DNA of 64,000 nt from Romanomermis culicivorax (Eukaryota; Nematoda; Enoplea; Mermithida; Mermithidae), in assembly GCA_963922205.1 (NCBI GenBank), contig CAWUHX010000261.1:124001-188000 (forward strand), in the 5' to 3' direction. Both the position numbers and the translations under genes were made by a program. The notes under the pieces were generated by a model. That model saw only the letters and a list, made by a program, of their open reading frames with translations, made no database searches and was not told where the DNA came from. Positions within the stretch are counted from its first letter, which is position 1, and the number at the start of each line of letters is the position of its first letter. Shown piece by piece: positions 1-17,158 of this stretch.

Positions 1-57
1 AATATGAACCGTCGTAGTAGAAAAAAAATTGGTTTCTTCATAATTGAAAAAAGATTC

Positions 58-3000
58 TTACTTGGCGCGGCCGTTCTTCGGACGACTGGTGCTGCGCGAT
101 CGGGGGCTACGGGTGCGGCGCCGACGGGAGCGCGAAGTGGAGCTAGAAAAATTCAATTTTTTCGAAAAAGAGACAACTAGATTTTGCCGAATTCTACATA
201 TCCAAAAATGTAATTCACACTTTTGTATGCTTTCAAATGATCGGTAAACACATAATCGAGCAAGGTATACCGCAGGGTTTTTTTATTCGGCAACGACGCA
301 AAATTGTATCCGTTCCAAGTTTAAATCATTTAAAAAATATGTAAAATGAGCAAAAATTATAGATTGCGACGAAAATCTTAAAACGTATCTGTTTTTCTAG
401 CTCAACGCTATTTTAGAATGATTGAGCAAAATTTTTTCTGACATTCCTGTGGCTAGCAGTGTTTTTTTTGCCTGAGGCAATTGAAAAATTTTTTGGGGCA
501 AACGAAATTGGAGTACTCATTTGTACATGTACAAACGAAAATATCATTAAATTTCCTCAGCGCATGTTAGTATAATGTGACACATATTTATACTGTACTT
601 ACTATTGAATCATTGCAAAAAATTCAATTATTTTCCTCAAATCTCAATTCTCCCTCAGCCCTTTTTTTATGGCTAACATCACTTTTTTTCTAAACTCTAA
701 CAAATATTTTAAACTGTGTGTTTATCATGAACTTGATTAATGACTGTTTTTTTACAGATACCTATTTGATTTGAATCATCTAGTCATGACAAGTCGTGAT
801 TATAAGGTTACTCCTACTTGGTTGAAACACAGATTACTAAATTTATATCTATTTTTGTTATGTACAAATGAAATATTGGCTGCCGTTTGCTTATATGCAA
901 ATGGGTCATGTTGAAAGACAACCCTGTGCGTAAAACCGAAGAACGTTGAATACAAAAGCTTAAGGAATGTTGGAAAACGTGTTCTAGAAATGATTTCTTA
1001 TTCTTTCGGTTTAGATTTTTAGTCGAAAAATGACATTGTTAAAAAATTAATGAAGAAATTTGGGAGAAATACACTAATTCATATTTAAGGCGAAAATTCC
1101 AATTATCACTTACGGTATACGAGAAGGGCCACTTGGAAAAAATCCTTACCTACGAACATGATGCACAGAATTTTTTAAAATTTTTTCAAGATACATTGCA
1201 AAACTTTCAACATGCATCGCGAAAAAGTCAATGTGCAAGTTTCCCGATGTTGACTTTCTTTTCGCAATTTTTCAAGATAATTCTAAAAAAATTCAAAATT
1301 CCATCTTGAAAAAATCAAGATGGGTGGCACGTCAGGTATGAAAGTTTCTGAAACTAGCCACTCAAAGGCGTTGCTCGGCCTCCTGTATGTTCATATGTAG
1401 GGGAACCCTCTGAGGTCGCTTGCTGACGGTCGGCGCCCATAGTTTCTGCGGGTGGTTGCAAACGCACTTAAGACTATTTTGCACGAGGAATCCGATGAAC
1501 ATATTGGTTCATCACAAAAAAAATTCATTTTCCGAGATTTTTCAGGAGCAGGTAAAAATGCTCGTTTTTCACTCAAAATGCAGTAATTCCGGAAAAGGAT
1601 TAAAAATAGCGTTTCTTTGTCGAGTTCCTGCGCGCCGACCAGATCCAAAATTTTGATCATTTTCCAAGATTACGGCATTTTGCGTGAAAAACAAGCATTT
1701 CTGACGTTTTTCTGAAAAATTTCGAAAGACGAAAGCTTTTATGCAAAACCAAAATCTACGTCTATCGGATTCACCGTGCAAAGAAAAAAGTCTTCCAGCA
1801 TCGTAAAAACCAAGGGTGCCCTCAGCCAGCAAGCCATGACCCCAGATCCACTTCGAAGGGTTACCGCATGTATATAACGCGAAGCAACGCTTCTGATTGC
1901 CTAGTTTCAAGAATTCTCATCCTTTCATGTGCCGCCCATCTTGTTTTTTTTCAGGATGACATGTTGCTTTTTTCAATATGGGATCTTGAGAAGAAAGCGA
2001 CGCACTTGAAAAAAGTCGATTATCGACAAACCCTTACATTTTCATTTTTTTGCGATGCATCTTGAAATATTCGCGAAGTATCTTCAAATATTTGTGGTGT
2101 ATCTTGAAAAAATGTGCATCATGTTCGAAGGTAACGATTTTCTTCAAGACCTTTCTCGTATTACGCACCCACTATATTTTCAAAGAACGTGTCGATCAAG
2201 AATAACTGAAAAACGATACTAATAAAATTCTTTCTGGCCGTTTCTCAGCTCAATTGTAGTGACTTTCATAAATTATTGTCAAAAACGTGAAATTTGGAGC
2301 TTTTAAATTGCACCAAAATGTACATTTTCATCAACGCCGGCAGTAGAAACGTTCAAAAATTTCAATCCTAAGCGGAAAATGCCCAAGAAAACTATCCGCA
2401 CAACGAAAAAGGTCCGCATTGTGCGGAAACCCTTAGTTCCTAGTAACACAAATTCAACTCACCGACTACGACGTTTGTAGGATCCGGAACGCGATCTGGA
2501 ACGCGAACGACGTCGGCGACGATCGTCGTCGCGACGCGAAGAACGCCGATAACCGTCGTCTTCTTTACGCTATAGAGAGAGAAAATATTTTTTTCGAAAC
2601 CGTTGTATTATATTTCAAACGAGAGTAAAACACGAATAGAAAATCTAACCGGATCGTAACGGTAATTGGGACCTTTGGCCCATTCGACGCAAATGGCCGA
2701 ACCATGCAATTCTCGACCGTTTTCGTATCTTATAGCGTCCTTAAAAAGAAAAAGTGAAATTTCACGAATTATTGGTGCAAATTTGGACGGAATAGGAGTC
2801 GTGGCGAAACATCGATCGTGTCGATTCAGCCACTGAATTTATTCAACCACCATTTTTCACATGGATATTTCATTTCACATTTTATGTACAATGACGCAAT
2901 TTTGTGTATAGATTCATGTTAATTTCAGGTAAAAAAGTGAACACAACAAAAAACATAATTTTTGGTAACCATACGTTGGCTATGTCCTTACTTCCGTAAA

Positions 3001-3918
3001 GCTTTTGTAACATACTGACATTGTCTAATTCCTCATTTTCGCCTACACTTGCACGCTGTGTATAAAGTCTGTTTTTTAAATTTCTCTCAAATATGCAAAA
3101 ATTTTGAAAAAATCATTACAGGAAAGTACAAAAGTGGCTCAATTGAGAAGGTGGCAAAAACGGCACTTCACGTAAAGATTTAGTGGACGAGTGGACACAA
3201 CTGCTTAAATCAGTACGAATTCGATGAAAACTCCATCCTCGCGAAAACCACGAAAATTCATCAATTCAAATTACCGTGAAACGGAAATTTAGGCAAATCA
3301 GGCAGGCTAGGCTGAGACAGAGCAGGAGGAATTTACAAATGAGGCATCATCAACTCGGCCGCAAAAGGCGGGCAATTGGGCTGGATGGAAAGTGGCAGCA
3401 TTTTAGGCTAGGCTAGGCAGGCATACATCTGAAAATTTTGCGCGCGAACGATCAGGCGCCGCAACAATATCACTTTTTTTTCAAAGCCTGAAGCAAAATT
3501 TGTAAATCGGCATGGTACTAGAGGATAATTGGTTTTTTTGTAAAATTTTGATTTTTAATTTTTTTTCTAATATGATCTCGAAAGGTATCTTTAGTCGAAA
3601 AATGGAAACCTTACTTCGGCATCACGTCGATCTTCGTAATCTACAAAAGCGTAACAAAACGTGGCGCCTGAAAAACGATAGAAACTCGTTTAGAAAAAAA
3701 TATTCAATTACGTTATTGAAAAAAGCAAAATTTTTCGCAGCAAATTATAAAAAAAATAAACCACCGCTAAGCAATAGCCGCCGCGCGCGCCTAGAGTAAA
3801 AAAGTAATATAGGAAAAATCCGGACACCTAGGCCAAAGGGTTGTCTACCGTATTTGATATCGCAACGTAACAACTTGCCGTACCGACTAAATATATCCTC
3901 AAGTTCTTTAGTACGAAC
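58..3918 (-). CDS. SR-type splicing factor (RRM + RS domain), N-terminus missing
   Basis: Arginine/serine-rich splicing factor, expected to bind pre-mRNA in the nucleus and promote spliceosome assembly. Exons seen on the minus strand: 3918-3849, 3667-3615, 2739-2650, 2569-2463, 142-58, all with GT..AG borders and matching phases; together 134 residues plus stop. The first exons give an RRM: VRTKELEDIFSRYGKLLRCD, then RNP1-like CYAFVDYEDRRDAE, then GRELHGSAICVEWAKG. The last two exons are a short RS domain (RSRSRSRSGSYKRRSRSTSR) ending RPKNGRAK. The RRM resembles SRSF1-like and plant RS-type proteins, so I give no symbol. The exon with the first RRM strand and the start codon was not found with confidence (see 6832-6884). 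The 2.3-kb last intron carries a long-TIR transposon (1115-2163). Confidence 0.85.
1115..2163. mobile_element. family Q: DNA transposon with about 100-bp TIRs
   Basis: The two ends are inverted copies of each other over about 100 bp. The left end runs TATACGAGAAGG, then CGAACATGATGCACA, then TTTTTTCAAGATACA; the right end read in reverse has the same blocks in the same order. No long ORF spans the interior. It lies in the last intron of the SR gene. A related fragment is at about 34130-34290. I could not fix the target site duplication, so the exact ends are approximate. Confidence 0.7.
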
Positions 3919-4320
3919 CTGGAAAGCAAAAGAAGAGTTAAAAAATTTCATCTGCAAAGCCAAAAACGTGGTACACGTTAAACCTACTAAAATGACATTT
4001 GAATAAAAAATGAAAGTGGTTTTTTGGACCCCTGGTTTTTTTAGGTTACAACTGGAAAATGGTAGTTTTTTCCTCGCTTTTTTCAAGATAAAAAATTGAA
4101 TGTGATCCGGAATTTTATGATCTTTTTTTTGATGAATAGAGCATGGAAGGCCCTATACAAAAAGTATTTTCGAAGAGATCTACCTCAAAAACTGAGAGAA
4201 TGCCACCAAAAAATAACAAAATTGGATTTTTAAGACCAATGACTATATCGTTGCAGCAAACTTTATAGGCTGTCAATGACTGATGAATGAGAAGAAGTTC
4301 TGAATATTCGCTGTTAATTG

Positions 4321-4382
4321 ACTTTTTGTGTTTGATTGATTGAAATAGAAAACTTTTTGTGTTTGATTGATTGAAATAGAAA
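4321..4382. repeat. exact tandem duplication, 31 bp x 2
   Basis: A 31-bp unit starting ACTTTTTGTGTTTGATTGAT occurs twice with no mismatch, inside the V-family fragment and just before the R element insertion site. The perfect identity points to a recent duplication. Confidence 0.9.
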
Positions 4383-4400
4383 AATCGATATCGTTGGTAA

Positions 4401-5656
4401 CAGGGTTTTTTCCGCTCAGTGCGGACTTTTTTTGGGCTGTGCGGAAAAATTTTTGGGCATTTTCCGCACAGAACGGAAATTTCTTTGGGCGTTTCTACTG
4501 CTGGCATAGATGAAAAGGTGCGTTTTGGTGCAATTTATGTGGTCAAAATCTCACATTTTTCCGGCACGAAGACAATGACAACAATTTATAATATTAACTA
4601 CAATTAAGCTGAAGCACAGCCAAAAAGAAATTTAGTTTGATTTCTCGGTTGTCCCTGATTGTTTCCATCAATCTTATATGTCTCTGCTAGAGTAAAACTC
4701 GTCACTTTGTAGTGTGAATTGGAATTTTCATATGAATTTGCTGATTTTTCCCACATTTCTCCACACATTTATTTAATACCATCATTTTTCTAGGAAAAAT
4801 CTAAACCGAAAGTATTACAAATTATCTCTAGAATACATTTTCCAACATTTCAGTAGCTCCTTTGTTCAAAAATTTTCTGGTGTGACGCATCAGAAGTTAA
4901 GTGTGCATGGTTTTCATGATTTGAAGTTTCTCATCCCATTCATCAATTAGTAATCTTCAGTATTATAGTTTTTTTTCTTGAAATGCTTCTAACTAATGAA
5001 GGTGGAAAGCAAGCAGTATTTCAGATTTTTACGATTTTCTGAAAAACAATATATCATATAGGACTGGAAATTTGTGAGCATACTGACCTAACCTTTAAAA
5101 TTTTTCGAGTGAGAAATTTTAAAGCAAGAGCTCTATGTAAAGATTGGGAAGCATTTTGTAAAAAACGGACTATAGGTTCGGATTTCGTTGCAAATCGAGA
5201 TTTAATGTTGATCTTCATGAATTCTCTCTCTCACTTGAAGTTTTCTGAACTTTGTGAACACAAATTTTGTCATTGGGAAACTACACCATTTTTGACTGAA
5301 AATGCAAACCTTCTATTTTTGAGATAAAGGTTGAAATGGCTCATTTTCCAGCATTCTAGAATATCAAAATGTAGAAATTGAATCAATTGGAAAATCAATT
5401 GAAATCTATAAATCTTCAGCTCTAATCACAGAAATGACAGCAGCAACTATTAATTTTGCTTAATCAATCTAGAATAATGTTTTTGAGCTAGAAAAACAGA
5501 TAATTTCCATTATTTACTTGGCAATCTATAATTTTCGCTCATTTCACACATTTTTCAAATGATTTAAACTTCGAACGGAAAAAATTTTCGTGTGCGGAAA
5601 AAATTTTGGGTCATTTCCGCACAGTGCGGATGAAGGCGTGCCGAAAAAAAACCCTG
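4401..5656. mobile_element. family R (TGCGG word) hAT-like element
   Basis: The ends are CAGGGTTTTTTCCGC and, inverted, CAGGGTTTTTTTTCGGC. Flanking 8-bp repeats are gttggtaa and gttgctaa (7 of 8). Subterminal words TGCGGAAA/TTTCCGCA recur at both ends (4410-4490, 5575-5635). The interior at 4518-4580 matches the shared module of K elements, including a decayed hairpin (CCGGCACGAAG). No transposase ORF. Confidence 0.85.
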
Positions 5657-5756
5657 GTTGCTAATGATACAATATTTCGACCAATAATTTACACAATTTT
5701 CGACTTTATTTTCTCTAGTCTTTACATTGTTGTATATATATAAATGTATAGATAAT

Positions 5757-5760
<4 letters not shown>

Positions 5761-5786
<26 letters not shown>
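5761..5786. repeat. (TA)n microsatellite
   Basis: A run of AT dinucleotides directly next to the P element insertion at 5795. Confidence 0.95.
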
Positions 5787-5792
<6 letters not shown>

Positions 5793-5794
5793 GT

Positions 5795-6026
5795 ATCATA
5801 CCTGTATATAAGACCTCCGACCAGTTGGGGGGGGGGTAAATCCGAAATTTTGGGGGGGGGGTAGGAAAAAATCGAAATTTTTCCCAAAAAAGGCCAAAAA
5901 ACATACACTTTTTGGCAAATTTTTTTAATTTTTTCCCAACTGGGGGGGGGAGGGTTGGGAGGGGGAAAATGATTTTGGGTATAGGGTTGGCCGAGTTGGG
6001 GGGGGTCCCCCCCAACTACAGGTATG
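5795..6026 (-). mobile_element. family P G-rich element (copy 1)
   Basis: Family P is defined by TIR CATACCTGTA/TACAGGTATG, long G or C runs, a central AT-rich core (GTGTATGTTTTTTGGCC, then TTTTTTGGGAAAAATTTCGA) and a CCGACCAGTTGG block near one end. This copy is flanked by perfect 8-bp repeats, aaatgtat on both sides. The short TIR and 8-bp duplication suggest hAT. It lies between genes, inside the V fragment. Confidence 0.92.
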
Positions 6027-6384
6027 AAATGTATAGATAATTCATATTCGTAGTCAAAAATCGAATCAATTTGAACTTTCTGAACAATTCTAGACTTATT
6101 TAAATTTGGTCAGCATTCCATTCGTTTTAGAGTCGTTGTGAACTATTTTCTTGCACAGTTTTTCTTTATCTGACTGACATGGTTTAGAAAAATAAGTTAG
6201 GCACGATTTTCCCAAAAAATAATGAGTTTTAAACTTTAACCTTTTATCAAACTTTTGGTATAAAACTTTTCCGCAGTTTTCAGTAAATTTCTAGTAAAAA
6301 AATTTTTTTGTGCCATTGGCACAAATTTTTTTGGCCTCTTGTGCCCATTGGCACAAATGTCCGTACGCAAAAAAAACGCTGGTC

Positions 6385-7633
6385 AGGGGTCCAGGTTGCA
6401 CAGTGCAACTTTGCAGTAAAAATTAGGTAGCAGTCAGAAATTTGGTTGCTGTGTGCAAAAATAAAAAACCCTGATTACAGGTATAGGCATCAGTTCTATG
6501 TGAGTTGGGTAGATTGGGTCCCCCCAATTAAAGATATGGACTGGAATCTGAATTCAGAATTAACCTTATATAAAAACTTACTTCTTTGTCTAATCGACCA
6601 ACGAATAATTGGGCCCGACCACTATTGTGAAACCACGCCATTTTTAGACAATATTCTCAGCTCTGTTGAAAAAGTTAAATTCACACTTCCGTGATGTAAA
6701 AAATCGTAAAAAGATAACAGAAACGTCGACGAGCAGAACAAGCGCAAAATCCACGTCACTCAGCGATGTACGCTAAATCGATATATAACTACAGTAAAAG
6801 TGAGTGAATGCAGTCGAATTTTCGCTCTAACTTGCACATCATACTCGTAATCGACATATCGCCGACCGGTGTCAGAAAAAGCACGTAAGTTTCGAGAGAA
6901 GATTACATTTTATTATCAATGCAACAAGTATAATATATTGCTATTCCGAATGAAAATATATTTACAAGTTTACAAAAAATTGTGACAAATTTCATAGGAC
7001 AGAAAGCTAAAAATACTGTAAAACTTCGAACCGAAGAATCATCATTTCTATACATAACTTGAGAGCCAAAAGTTCATATAACGTCAGCAGTATGATGTTT
7101 TGAACTTGAAATATCTGTAAGGCATTTTTCCTCAAAATTATCATGTATAACATATCTTGCTGACGTCATACTTTTTTGAGAGAACTTCCATTATAGTTCA
7201 TTGACATTACACTCACTGAGAGTAAGTTCAACAAGGGGAGAACCAGTAATCTTAATACAGTAATATGAAAGAATGTGCTCGTCCCTGAGCGACAAACAAT
7301 TGGAAATTTCCTTCAATAGTCTGCAAAATTTTAGCATTTCTAGAGTATCATTCAGTTGTCGACACTCAAAAATGGATTTTAAACCTCTCCGATGCCATTA
7401 AGAAATCAGCGTTGGTTTTCTACATTATAAACTTCTCACTCTTTGAAAAAAAATCACGTGTTAAATTGAACCTACTTTTTGGTTTTCGCCGCGTCTACTA
7501 TTCCAAAGTAAATGGGAAACAATTGCGTCTTGTTTTTTTAGTCTGAAAATTAACTTTTTTCATACGAATCCGGCAAAAAATTGATATCAGCGTCGTTGTC
7601 GAATGCAAAATAGGAGACAAAATTTGAAATATT
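6385..7633. other. gene-free stretch between V fragment and DRAM gene
   Basis: It starts with a short repeat of about 90 bp (6388-6475; CCAGGTTGCAC .. GTTGCTGTGTGCAAAAAT) that recurs at 40848-40930 and in part at 38290-38350. The uncertain exon at 6832-6884 lies here. From 6900 to 7633 I see only AT-rich sequence, probably including the DRAM 3' UTR. Confidence 0.6.
6832..6884 (-). other. possible 5' coding exon of the SR factor gene
   Basis: Read on the minus strand this gives RRYVDYEYDVQ followed by a GTTAGA donor at 6831. It would join in phase 0 to VRTKELED of the SR gene exon at 3918, giving YEYDVQVRTKELEDIF, which resembles the FEYDARxxDLERLF of RS-type SR proteins. No good acceptor or in-frame start lies just upstream, and the expected VxVGN core is imperfect. 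On the plus strand the same stretch is also open (ATG at 6808, donor at 6885), so the assignment is weak. Confidence 0.22.
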
Positions 7634-10600
7634 TTACAATAAACGAGCATTATCAATCGGCGGTTGAGGCGCTATAGCGTCGTCCAAATGATTGACCAAC
7701 GGCTCGACGGCCACGAAAGCGCGCAATTTTTCGAAATCGTTCGAATATGTTAACATGAACGTCGCCGTCAAAATAATTAAAATCCATTCGGAAAATGCGC
7801 TGACCAAATGACAATCGTATCCCTGTATATAGGAAATAAAAAAATTAGTAAAAAGTCATAAAATGCACATTTTGTTGAAACTGGCAAACTGATTCTACAA
7901 AAATTGTATAACAGACCAGTTTTAGAAATTTTCAAGGACACTGCTAGATTTTTAATGCTTTTCTTAACAAATTTTCATACAAAAACAGAAAAACTAAAGC
8001 TTTAGCTTTCAGACTTGGCAAAGTTTTTCTTGATCGAGTATAGTTTTTAGAACTCCTCAGATATTTTTCAAAGATTTCTTTAGAAACTAATTTCCACGAA
8101 TTTCTAGACTCTATAAATGTACTTTGTTTGACTTTCCAAACATCAATACTTCTCCAAGTAATCAATTATGGTTTCCGGGGCTAATTGGTTCCGGAAGCTC
8201 AAGAACAACCTATTTTTGATCAAAATTTTTACTCCTTCTAGCAACTTTCGAATTTTCAGAAAAATCATTGCAAATTTTAGAGACACCAAACTTGGAGAAA
8301 TCGCAATCGAAAAGTTATTTACGAGAAAGACTAATCCAATTTTCCCAAAATCAATCATGAAAGATGATAACTCTCAACAACTTTTCTTTTGGAGCATTCC
8401 AGCTGGAATCTCTAAACCAAGTCATCCATAAATTTTTTGTAAACTCTGATTTAAAGTTTTTCTCAAGCCAATTTTGTGATGTTTTTTTCGGATCTAGAAG
8501 GTTCTAGTTAGAAGCATTGGTAAAATTTATAAAATTTTAAGATTATTTGAGTGACTTTTTCAAGCAAAGATGTAATTGGGGGGAAGTGCTATAGGAACCC
8601 CCCAGAAATCATCAGCCATATGGCTAGCCATTGGGCGACCCCCTAGGATTTATCAATCCTATGGCTAGCCATGGACCTCCATACTTATAATCGGAAAATA
8701 CTGAAAAATATCAATTTTTTGATGAAAAATGTCAACTTTTGAACAAAAAAATGGTCAAAAACGTCGATTTTCTCGGCGCTCCGCGCCACAGATACATTTT
8801 TAATGGTTTTTTAGACAAAAATTACTATTTTTTGAAGCGTTTTTCAGACTTTTTTGGTGGAAAAAAAAATTTTTTTCCTTCAGCGATCCTTCCCCTAAAA
8901 TTTTGGAGAATCAGTGACCCCCCAAAACCTTAGGGCCATACATGTAATTGGGGGGGAAGTGCTATGGGAACCCCCCCCCCAGAAATCGTCGACCATATGG
9001 CTAGCCATTGGGCGACCGCCCCCCAGGATTTTCCAATCCTATGGCTAGCCATAGGGTAGCCCATGGACCCCCATACTTTTGATCGGAAAAATGTCAATTT
9101 TTTGACGAAAAATGTCAATTTTTGAACAAAAAATGGTCAAAAACGTCAATTTTCTCGGCGCTTCGCGCCATAAATACATTTTTTATCATTTTATAGACAA
9201 AAATTACTATTTTTTAAACTCTTTTTCGGACTTTTTTCGTGAAAAAATCGAATTTTTTTTCCTTCAGAGACCCCTCCCCCCAAAATTTTGGGAAATACTG
9301 ACCCTCGGCCCAAAAAAAGTGGCCCAACCCCCCCCCAGACCTCGGGGCTCCGTTACATGTATACTTAGGGCCCCGTTACATATATGTTTCCAAGTGATTT
9401 CTGATGTAAAAAATTGTAAATTAACCTTACAGGATCAGTTTTCATTATCCAATGAATAGGCGACGGAGCATTCGGATACATTTTTCTATATAAAATTGAA
9501 GCGGCGATTCCTGTTGATAGACCTAATGAAAAAATTTTTAAGTGAGATTATTCAATTCTATTTTTTGGAGCATTTTTAAAGTTGAAATTCTAACTAACTT
9601 ACACGAAATAAACGCCAGAGTCGACAATACGGATAAAAACGTACGAATACGACAAATTCGAATACCGTTATAAAGCGGGAACATACGAAAAGAGACGGCT
9701 GTTTGAGCCCATTGGTAAAAAAGCCCGAAGCCCAGGCACATAAAAGCGCCGATAAAATGGACCAATAAAACGCTGGTGACCTGAATAAGGCATACATATA
9801 ACGGATAGGACAGTCCTTAACCTGATTTTTTTGCCTAGAAAGTCCAGGACAGTTCAAAGTTGGTATTTAAAAAAAAACCGTAAAAATATTTTTACGACGC
9901 AAAACATCGAAAAATTAACATTTCGTCCAAAAATAATCATTTTCTAATTAAAAATTTAAAAACATCAGAATCAAAGTTCTAGTTTCAAAAAAAAGTGTTC
10001 TTGACCGATAATCAGCCTGCCACTGTCATTCTCGGAGGCATTTCGAGATGTTCTGAAACCGTAAAACATTATCTGGATATGAAGAAATTCGTTCCAAAAA
10101 AGTTTTTCGTCCGAAATTTTGTTTAAAAGCGTTGAAGAAAATTCCAACTTTGAAATTTAATACGAACGCAGCTCATAGAAAATTGATACATTTTCTAAAA
10201 GGATTCTTTTTTCCATGAACGAAGATCATAGAGATTCAAATTTTGATTTTTACAAGATATTACCATTTTTGAGTCGAGATAGGTAACGCTCAATTTTAAG
10301 GCATCATAAATTCTTCATTTCAGATGTTCATATAGTTTAAAAGAAGATTCATAACTCTCTGAAACTATCTTTAGGATGTTTAAAATTTTTTATGAACATA
10401 TACATAATATTGGGTGCAAGTGGCATATGAACCACCCACCGGGAATCTTCGACAATCGATCAGCCTACACGATATGCCAATCATACAGCTATCTGAGGTC
10501 TAAAGTATGAGACATGTACTCGCACTTTTGGGAGAAAAAAAAGTGGAAAATATAAATTTTTATGGAAAGTTCGAACAAAAAAGGTCAACAACATTTTTTG

Positions 10601-11506
10601 GAACCATTTCAAGGCAGTAATAAAGAAATTTTGTTGCTTCGAAAATCCTCGTCAATGAATTTTGGACAACCTACTGGCCATGCATACGATAGACTCTTAA
10701 ACCTTTTCCATTCTTTCTGACGACGAAAAAAACCTTCAATCGCGCAATGAACATATTTTTCAACGTAGATTAGTGAAATTATTTGCTAATCAACACTTTT
10801 ATAGGCTCGAATGTTGCTTTTTGGAGTCAGGCATGCTTTGTTCCGAAAAATCTTTTATAACTACAGCATCATTCTGGAAGAAAAAATTTTAAAAATGGTA
10901 ATTTTTGGTTGAATATGTCAATTTTTTGGCATCAATACATATTTCATGGTTTCCCAGACAAAAATCACAATTTTTGGAACTTTTTAGCCAACCACCTAAC
11001 ATTTTGGACAATCGATAACCTTTCACAGCTCCGTTATGTGTGTGCCCTAGACTTCGTTACATGTAATATGACGTCTTGCTTACTTGGAAATTTCCCACAA
11101 TCAGCATGCCTAACGTGGATAGAACACCGATTATAAAAGCACCTAAATTCAAACGGTACAAAATTTTGTCGGAACCGCGATTCAACTCCGCCACTAATCT
11201 ATACCGTAAATAGATGACCAAAAATCCTAAGGGGAAGAAAGCACAAAAAATGGACGTTTTTGCAGGAAAATTATGCAAATTTCCTATACCTAAAAATGCG
11301 CCGAAATTGAGCAAAAGTCCGAAAACGCTACTCTCCGGTTGTTTGGCGCCGGCGTCGCTGATGTACGGGAATAATGGCGAAACGTCGCGCCTATAAACGG
11401 CCATGACGTAAGTTAAAAGTAGAGTGACCACCATCAAGATCATCAATAGAACGGGCACGTGGCCTACTCCACGCGATCCCGACGAGCCGAAGCAGCCCGA
11501 ACACAT
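7634..11506 (-). CDS. DRAM2: DRAM/TMEM150 family autophagy modulator (FRAG1/DRAM/Sfk1)
   Basis: A multi-pass membrane protein of the DRAM family, expected in lysosomal membranes as a modulator of autophagy. Exons: 11506-11290, 11226-11084, 9780-9603, 9522-9431, 7822-7634; 272 residues, close to vertebrate DRAM2. Family hallmarks: FPYISDAGAKQPES after the first membrane segment, VIYLRYRLVAEL, GNFQVTSVLLVHFIGAF, DPGYDCHLVSAFSEW, and a tail PPIDNARLL like the PINNERTRLL of DRAM2, with a terminal dileucine that may be a sorting signal. The 63-nt intron 11227-11289 has no stop and keeps frame, so naive ORF calling reads through it. The frame stays open upstream to an acceptor at 11541, so the true start may lie in an earlier exon. 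The 9430-7823 intron holds two nested M elements. DRAM1 and DRAM2 are not separated here, so the symbol is provisional. Confidence 0.88.
8565..9386. mobile_element. family M element (outer copy)
   Basis: Family M has CATACATGTAA-type ends, an ATGGCTAGCCAT palindrome, repeated GTCAATTTTT/AAAAATTGAC words and a hairpin ggcgcttcgcgcc. The outer copy has worn ends (CAAAGATGTAATTGGG, right CGTTACATATATG) and flanks ttttcaag/tttccaag (7 of 8). It is split by a second M copy (8937-9363). Intron of the DRAM gene. Confidence 0.75.
8937..9363. mobile_element. family M element nested in another M
   Basis: The ends are CATACATGTAATTGGG and CGTTACATGTATA, and the target site duplication cttagggc is perfect on both sides. 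It carries the same internal order as its host copy, including the hairpin at 9157-9169, so it is a younger insertion of the same family. Confidence 0.85.
10400..11065. mobile_element. decayed family M copy in DRAM intron
   Basis: It contains worn M blocks: GTCAATTTTTTGGCATC, ATACATATTTCATGGTTT, GACAAAAATCACAATTTTT, and an end like AGCTCCGTTATGTGTGTG at 11029-11048. No clear duplication remains, so the limits are approximate. Confidence 0.45.
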
Positions 11507-12573
11507 AATTTTGAGCTCCGGCGGTTGTTTTTTCTCGTTATCTGTAAATATAGATAGAAGAATAGGTACGCTTTTATAGGAAAAGTTAACGCAGATGAAA
11601 AATGAACGTCACGTGATGCCAGATGACATCATTTTAGGCGGTAAAACACGTTTCAACAACAATAAAATTTTATTCACGTGATGCCACCGTCTTTTAATGA
11701 CTTGTGACAGGGTGTCTGAAAAAACAAGGAAAAAGTTCAAGTCGAAAATGCAAGTTTTCGTCAAAATGTAACATTTAGAGGAAATTTTTAAATTTTGGAA
11801 CATGATCAAATTAAATAAATTAATATTTTCTGGAACCATGGTTCGATTCAATGAACGAGAAAATTTACCTGTGTTATAAGAATTAGCTATTCAAAGATTG
11901 AAAATTTTCGAACTTTTTCACATCTAAAGAGCTAAGTAAAATATTTTAGCAAAAAAGTCTTAGGCGAAATTCGCTAAATATTTGGACAAAGAGAGAATGG
12001 CTGTCACTTCTAAAAAGCTGTGCGACATTGACTGCGATTATTTCGAAATTTTTCAAAAGGGTACAAAATACAATTCACAAAGTAACATTTCCGTTTAAAC
12101 TTTCCCAGGTTTCGACTGCATTTCGAAGTAATGCTTGTATCAGTTTCAAAACTTTAGATATAAATTTCTAAGAAACCGTTTAAAAAATGACGCAACTTTG
12201 AAACGCTGATGATCAGTATCTCTCTATGAGGAATACATATATGAAGACAAACTCGCAAATTTCCATTTTTTAAAGTTATTTTTTGTCGGACACCCTGCCT
12301 TGGAAAACAATTTTCTTCGTATAATAAAAATGCAGAAAAAATAAATATATATTAAGCGAATAACGGAGCAGAAAAAAATGAAAAGGAAATGTATATAAAT
12401 ACAATTTACTTACAAATTGGAGGGACATATTATATCGATACCTTTGTAGTAATAACCGAAAAAATGCCGACAGATTAACAAAAATCCCGCCCAGAAGGGA
12501 AAAGTGTTCATTATAACAAGCCACGCGAGGCCGGAAGTATATTTTGGCATATTTTTTTTCAAGGCGATCGAAA

Positions 12574-17158
<4,585 letters not shown>

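Larger units (their letters stand above)
4130..6384 (-). mobile_element. family V copy, broken up by R and P insertions
   Basis: Segments 4130-4400, 5657-5794 and 6035-6384 match, in reverse orientation and in order, the interior and left end of the intact V element at 55017-56152. The right edge shows the V end (..AAAAACGCTG) and the TTGTGCC/GGCACAA word pairs at 6310-6355. The copy is split by an R element (4401-5656) and a P element (5795-6026). The left limit is a guess because the left TIR was not recognised. Confidence 0.55.

Noticed and set aside
456-700. CAGTGTTTTTTTTGCC end with TGAGGCAA in the SR intron
   Set aside because: It looks like a K or C type left end, but no right end or target duplication was found.
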